In this document: piece by piece, positions 13,051 through 15,229 of the stretch
Position numbering within the stretch: position 1 is the first letter of the stretch
Layout: each line of letters opens with the position of its first letter
Position numbers and translations under genes: made by a program
Notes under the pieces: generated by a model
What the model saw: the letters and a program-made list of their open reading frames with translations, nothing else
What the model was told of the DNA's origin: nothing
Databases searched by the model: none
Source of the DNA: Alphaproteobacteria bacterium
GTDB taxonomy: Bacteria > Pseudomonadota > Alphaproteobacteria > Sphingomonadales > Sphingomonadaceae
Assembly: GCA_028869975.1 (NCBI GenBank)
Contig: JAGWQR010000170.1
Location: 1-15,229, forward strand
Length of the DNA stretch: 15,229 nucleotides
Reading direction: 5' to 3'

Positions 13051-15229
13051 TCAGCGGCCTCGCGCAATTCTTGTGCCCCCGGCCAGGGTTTGCCGGTGAG
13101 TGGCTGATACCAATGCGCGGGCGCATCTCCCAGCCGCGCGCGCAACGCATCCAGACGCCGCACGGTTTCTTCCCGCCCCGAGACGATGGTCAGCATTTCA
13201 TCCATCCCTGACAAATCCAGCCGGACAACAATACTGTGGTTGGCGTGACGGACAAGGAAGCAATGGCTGTGCACGGGCAGCGCGCGGATCAGATCAAGCT
13301 CATGTGCGGAAAGGCCGAAACCATCGCAATAATCTTCGGCACGCGCTTTGGCATTGGGCATGAAAATCTGCGTGGCGGTCTGCTCGACAATCGCGGCTGC
13401 AATCCGGCTGTCGAGCGCATCACGTGCGCTCTGGGTGCCGAAGCCGACAATGGCGTTGCGCTTGCGCAACGTTTTGAGCCAGTCGCGAATCGTGGCGGCA
13501 AACACCTCATCATCCAGCGCTTTCCAACCCTCATCGATCAGGATCATCGCCGGTGTGCCATCGAGCCGGGCATCGATACGATGAAAAAGATACAGCATCA
13601 CGGGCGTGCGCAGCGTTGGTGTATCGAGAATCCAGGTCATGTCGAAGCCGAGCAGCGGCTGGTCGAGGTTGAGCGCGTCGGCAGCATTGTCGAAAGCCCA
13701 GCCATAGGGGCCATCATGGATCCAGGGGGTCAGGCGTGCGGCTAGATCACCTTCCTGCGGACGTTTTGCGCCGCCCAGCAACTCTCTGAAATAGCGCAAA
13801 CGCCTGAACTGTGGGTCATTCTCATAGGCGGTGTCGATCGCCCGCGTAATGATTTTGCGCTCCTCGCCATTGGCGGGTTTCAGCAGGGCGCCCAGCCATT
13901 CGCTCAGAAATGCGCGGTTGGCGGGGGTATCGGGCAGCGCCAGCGGATTGAAGCCGGTGGGCGCGCCCGGTGCCAGTTGTGTATAAACCCCCCCCATGGC
14001 GCGTATGAAAATTTCAGAACCACGATCTTTATCAAACATTATTGTGCGAGGTTTGAGCTTTTGCGCCTGTGCGGCCAGAAAGTTGAGCGCCACTGTCTTA
14101 CCTGACCCAGACGGGCCAATGATGGTGAAATGGCCCAGGTCGCCTGTGTGAAAATTGAAGAAATAGGGCGTGGCCGATGTGGTTTCGAGCAGGCTCACCG
14201 CATCGCCCCAATGATTACCGGTCGCTTGCCCCAGCGGAAAGCCGTGCAGAGACATCAACCCGGCGGCGTTGCTGGTTGAAATGAGCGCGCGGCGCACCGC
14301 ATAAGCTTCATTGCCGGGAAATTGCGCCCAGAACGCCGGCTCCAGATTAACATCCTCGCGCACCGCAATCGCGCCAATATCCGCGAGCATCGAGGCTGCC
14401 TCGGCGAGCGCGCCGTCAAGCGCTGGCAAGGATGGCGCGCGCACCAGCAACGACAGATGATGGTCGCCAAAGCCGGTCTGGCCGCTGACCAGGGCATCCT
14501 TGGCGGAAAGCATTTCGCGCCGCTCGGTCATCAGATCATCGTCGCTCGCGCGCAGGCGCCGCAGGGCGAGGTCAATCCGCTCGCGCGCGATCTGCCGGTC
14601 TTGCGGGGCAAAGCTCTCGGTCAGCACGCACTCATGCCCCAGCCGCAGCGCCCCGTCGATCAGCCCGGCGCGGGTGCTGGCGGGATATTCCTTGAGCGCG
14701 AGCAGCCCTGCAAAATCGCGCTGGCCCGCGCCCTGCAACTCCAGCGCATTGAGCCCGAAGCTGATCCGCCGATAGGGGAGATGATGGCCCAGATCGGTTG
14801 GTGAATCGGGTTTGAGCACAGGTCGCATTTCGCCATTATAGAGCGCAGAGAGCAGCTCCAGCGGTTCGGAGCAGCGACCATGGCGGGTCTGGTAGCAATC
14901 GAGCAGCCGTGCATCATAGCCTTTCAACGCGGCGCGCAGGGCAGCGGTTGCGGCGTTCAGCTCGGTGAGTGCGGCGGGATCTACGGCCTGTTCGGCATGG
15001 CGGAGCCAGCGCCCCAGCCGCTCGGGCAGGCCGGTTTTGCCGCGTGGCGGGCGCCGCACGAGTGTGATGAACTGCTCATTGACGAAAAGCTGTGTGTGGC
15101 TCAGTTTTGTGCGCCATTGCCGATCGAACTCAGCCGCAACCGGGGCATCAAACTGCCCGTCGAGCGCGACATCGACGCGGCGCCGGATAATATGATGATA
15201 GAGGATAAAGCGGGCATCGAGCGCGGTGC
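13047..15229 (-). CDS. virB4: Type IV secretion ATPase VirB4 (N-terminus outside window)
   Basis: VirB4 is the largest type IV secretion ATPase, bound to the inner membrane and needed for pilus assembly and substrate transfer. About 726 residues are visible. The frame stays open to the right edge, and residues read upstream of the in-frame GTG at 15059 look like VirB4 (HHIIRRRVD, then QLFVNEQFITLV RRPP), so that GTG is not the start. Walker A GPSGSGKT maps to 14094-14117 and Walker B MILIDEGWKAL to about 13525-13557. A conserved RDWLKTLRKRN and a QTATQIFMPNA segment follow. The missing N-terminus is estimated at under 100 residues. The stop overlaps the virB6 start as ATGA. It could be called TrbE/CagE by relatives, but gene order supports VirB4. 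Confidence 0.95.
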   Translation of the reverse strand, partial: TALDARFILYHHIIRRRVDVALDGQFDAPVAAEFDRQWRTKLSHTQLFVNEQFITLVRRPPRGKTGLPERLGRWLRHAEQAVDPAALTELNAATAALRAALKGYDARLLDCYQTRHGRCSEPLELLSALYNGEMRPVLKPDSPTDLGHHLPYRRISFGLNALELQGAGQRDFAGLLALKEYPASTRAGLIDGALRLGHECVLTESFAPQDRQIARERIDLALRRLRASDDDLMTERREMLSAKDALVSGQTGFGDHHLSLLVRAPSLPALDGALAEAASMLADIGAIAVREDVNLEPAFWAQFPGNEAYAVRRALISTSNAAGLMSLHGFPLGQATGNHWGDAVSLLETTSATPYFFNFHTGDLGHFTIIGPSGSGKTVALNFLAAQAQKLKPRTIMFDKDRGSEIFIRAMGGVYTQLAPGAPTGFNPLALPDTPANRAFLSEWLGALLKPANGEERKIITRAIDTAYENDPQFRRLRYFRELLGGAKRPQEGDLAARLTPWIHDGPYGWAFDNAADALNLDQPLLGFDMTWILDTPTLRTPVMLYLFHRIDARLDGTPAMILIDEGWKALDDEVFAATIRDWLKTLRKRNAIVGFGTQSARDALDSRIAAAIVEQTATQIFMPNAKARAEDYCDGFGLSAHELDLIRALPVHSHCFLVRHANHSIVVRLDLSGMDEMLTIVSGREETVRRLDALRARLGDAPAHWYQPLTGKPWPGAQELREAAE

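Noticed and set aside
15057..15059. GTG as the start of virB4
   Set aside because: The frame remains open to the window edge, and the upstream residues resemble VirB4, so the gene is cut by the window.
9031..15229. Secretion block as a recent mobile or conjugative element
   Set aside because: No relaxase, integrase, transposase, attachment repeats or composition break is visible in the window, and the genes run directly into housekeeping genes.

Overview
The window looks like chromosomal DNA from an alphaproteobacterium, most likely a sphingomonad. The evidence is a clear CtrA cell-cycle regulator with a CtrA-type promoter, free-standing PurS and PurQ subunits, the high GC content, and the style of the PhoR/PhoU/PhoB and VirB proteins. 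The order-level assignment is inference; no rRNA or other taxonomic marker is present. Coding density is very high, and no tRNA, rRNA, CRISPR array or insertion sequence was seen.

Layout, left to right. (1) Positions 1-2241, + strand: a phosphate-starvation regulatory block, with the end of phoR (cut by the left edge), a run of Pho-box-like repeats, phoU and phoB. No pst transporter genes lie between them. (2) 2245-3145, - strand: purQ and purS, two subunits of the purine enzyme FGAM synthase, tail-to-tail with phoB. (3) 3231-4236: ctrA on the - strand, with a strong intrinsic terminator behind it and a divergent promoter region in front. That region holds a perfect TTAA-N7-TTAA CtrA box and a TTAACCAT half-site. 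(4) 4237-5307, + strand: a pirin with all four metal ligands, then a small single-pass membrane protein of unknown function. (5) 5308-5502: a convergent intergenic region with a 12-bp-arm inverted repeat. (6) 5503-15229, - strand: one uninterrupted run of nine genes in the order virB4 (cut by the right edge), virB6, virB9, virB10, virB11, a family 2 glycosyltransferase, ybeY, corC/ybeX-like and recF.

The large minus-strand run is the most unusual part. The five virB genes are joined by four identical 4-nt ATGA stop/start overlaps, and the run continues with gaps of 6 nt or less, or overlaps, into a glycosyltransferase and three housekeeping genes (rRNA maturation, a CBS-domain protein, recombination repair). 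The core ATPases (VirB4, VirB11), inner-membrane protein (VirB6) and core-complex proteins (VirB9, VirB10) of a type IV secretion system are present. No virB8, virB5, virB7 or virD4 gene fits inside the block. The machine is therefore either reduced or has parts encoded elsewhere.

The regulatory reading: phoU and phoB probably respond to PhoB itself through the repeats at 753-802, and ctrA probably autoregulates through the sites at 4093-4136. These are inferences from motif matches.
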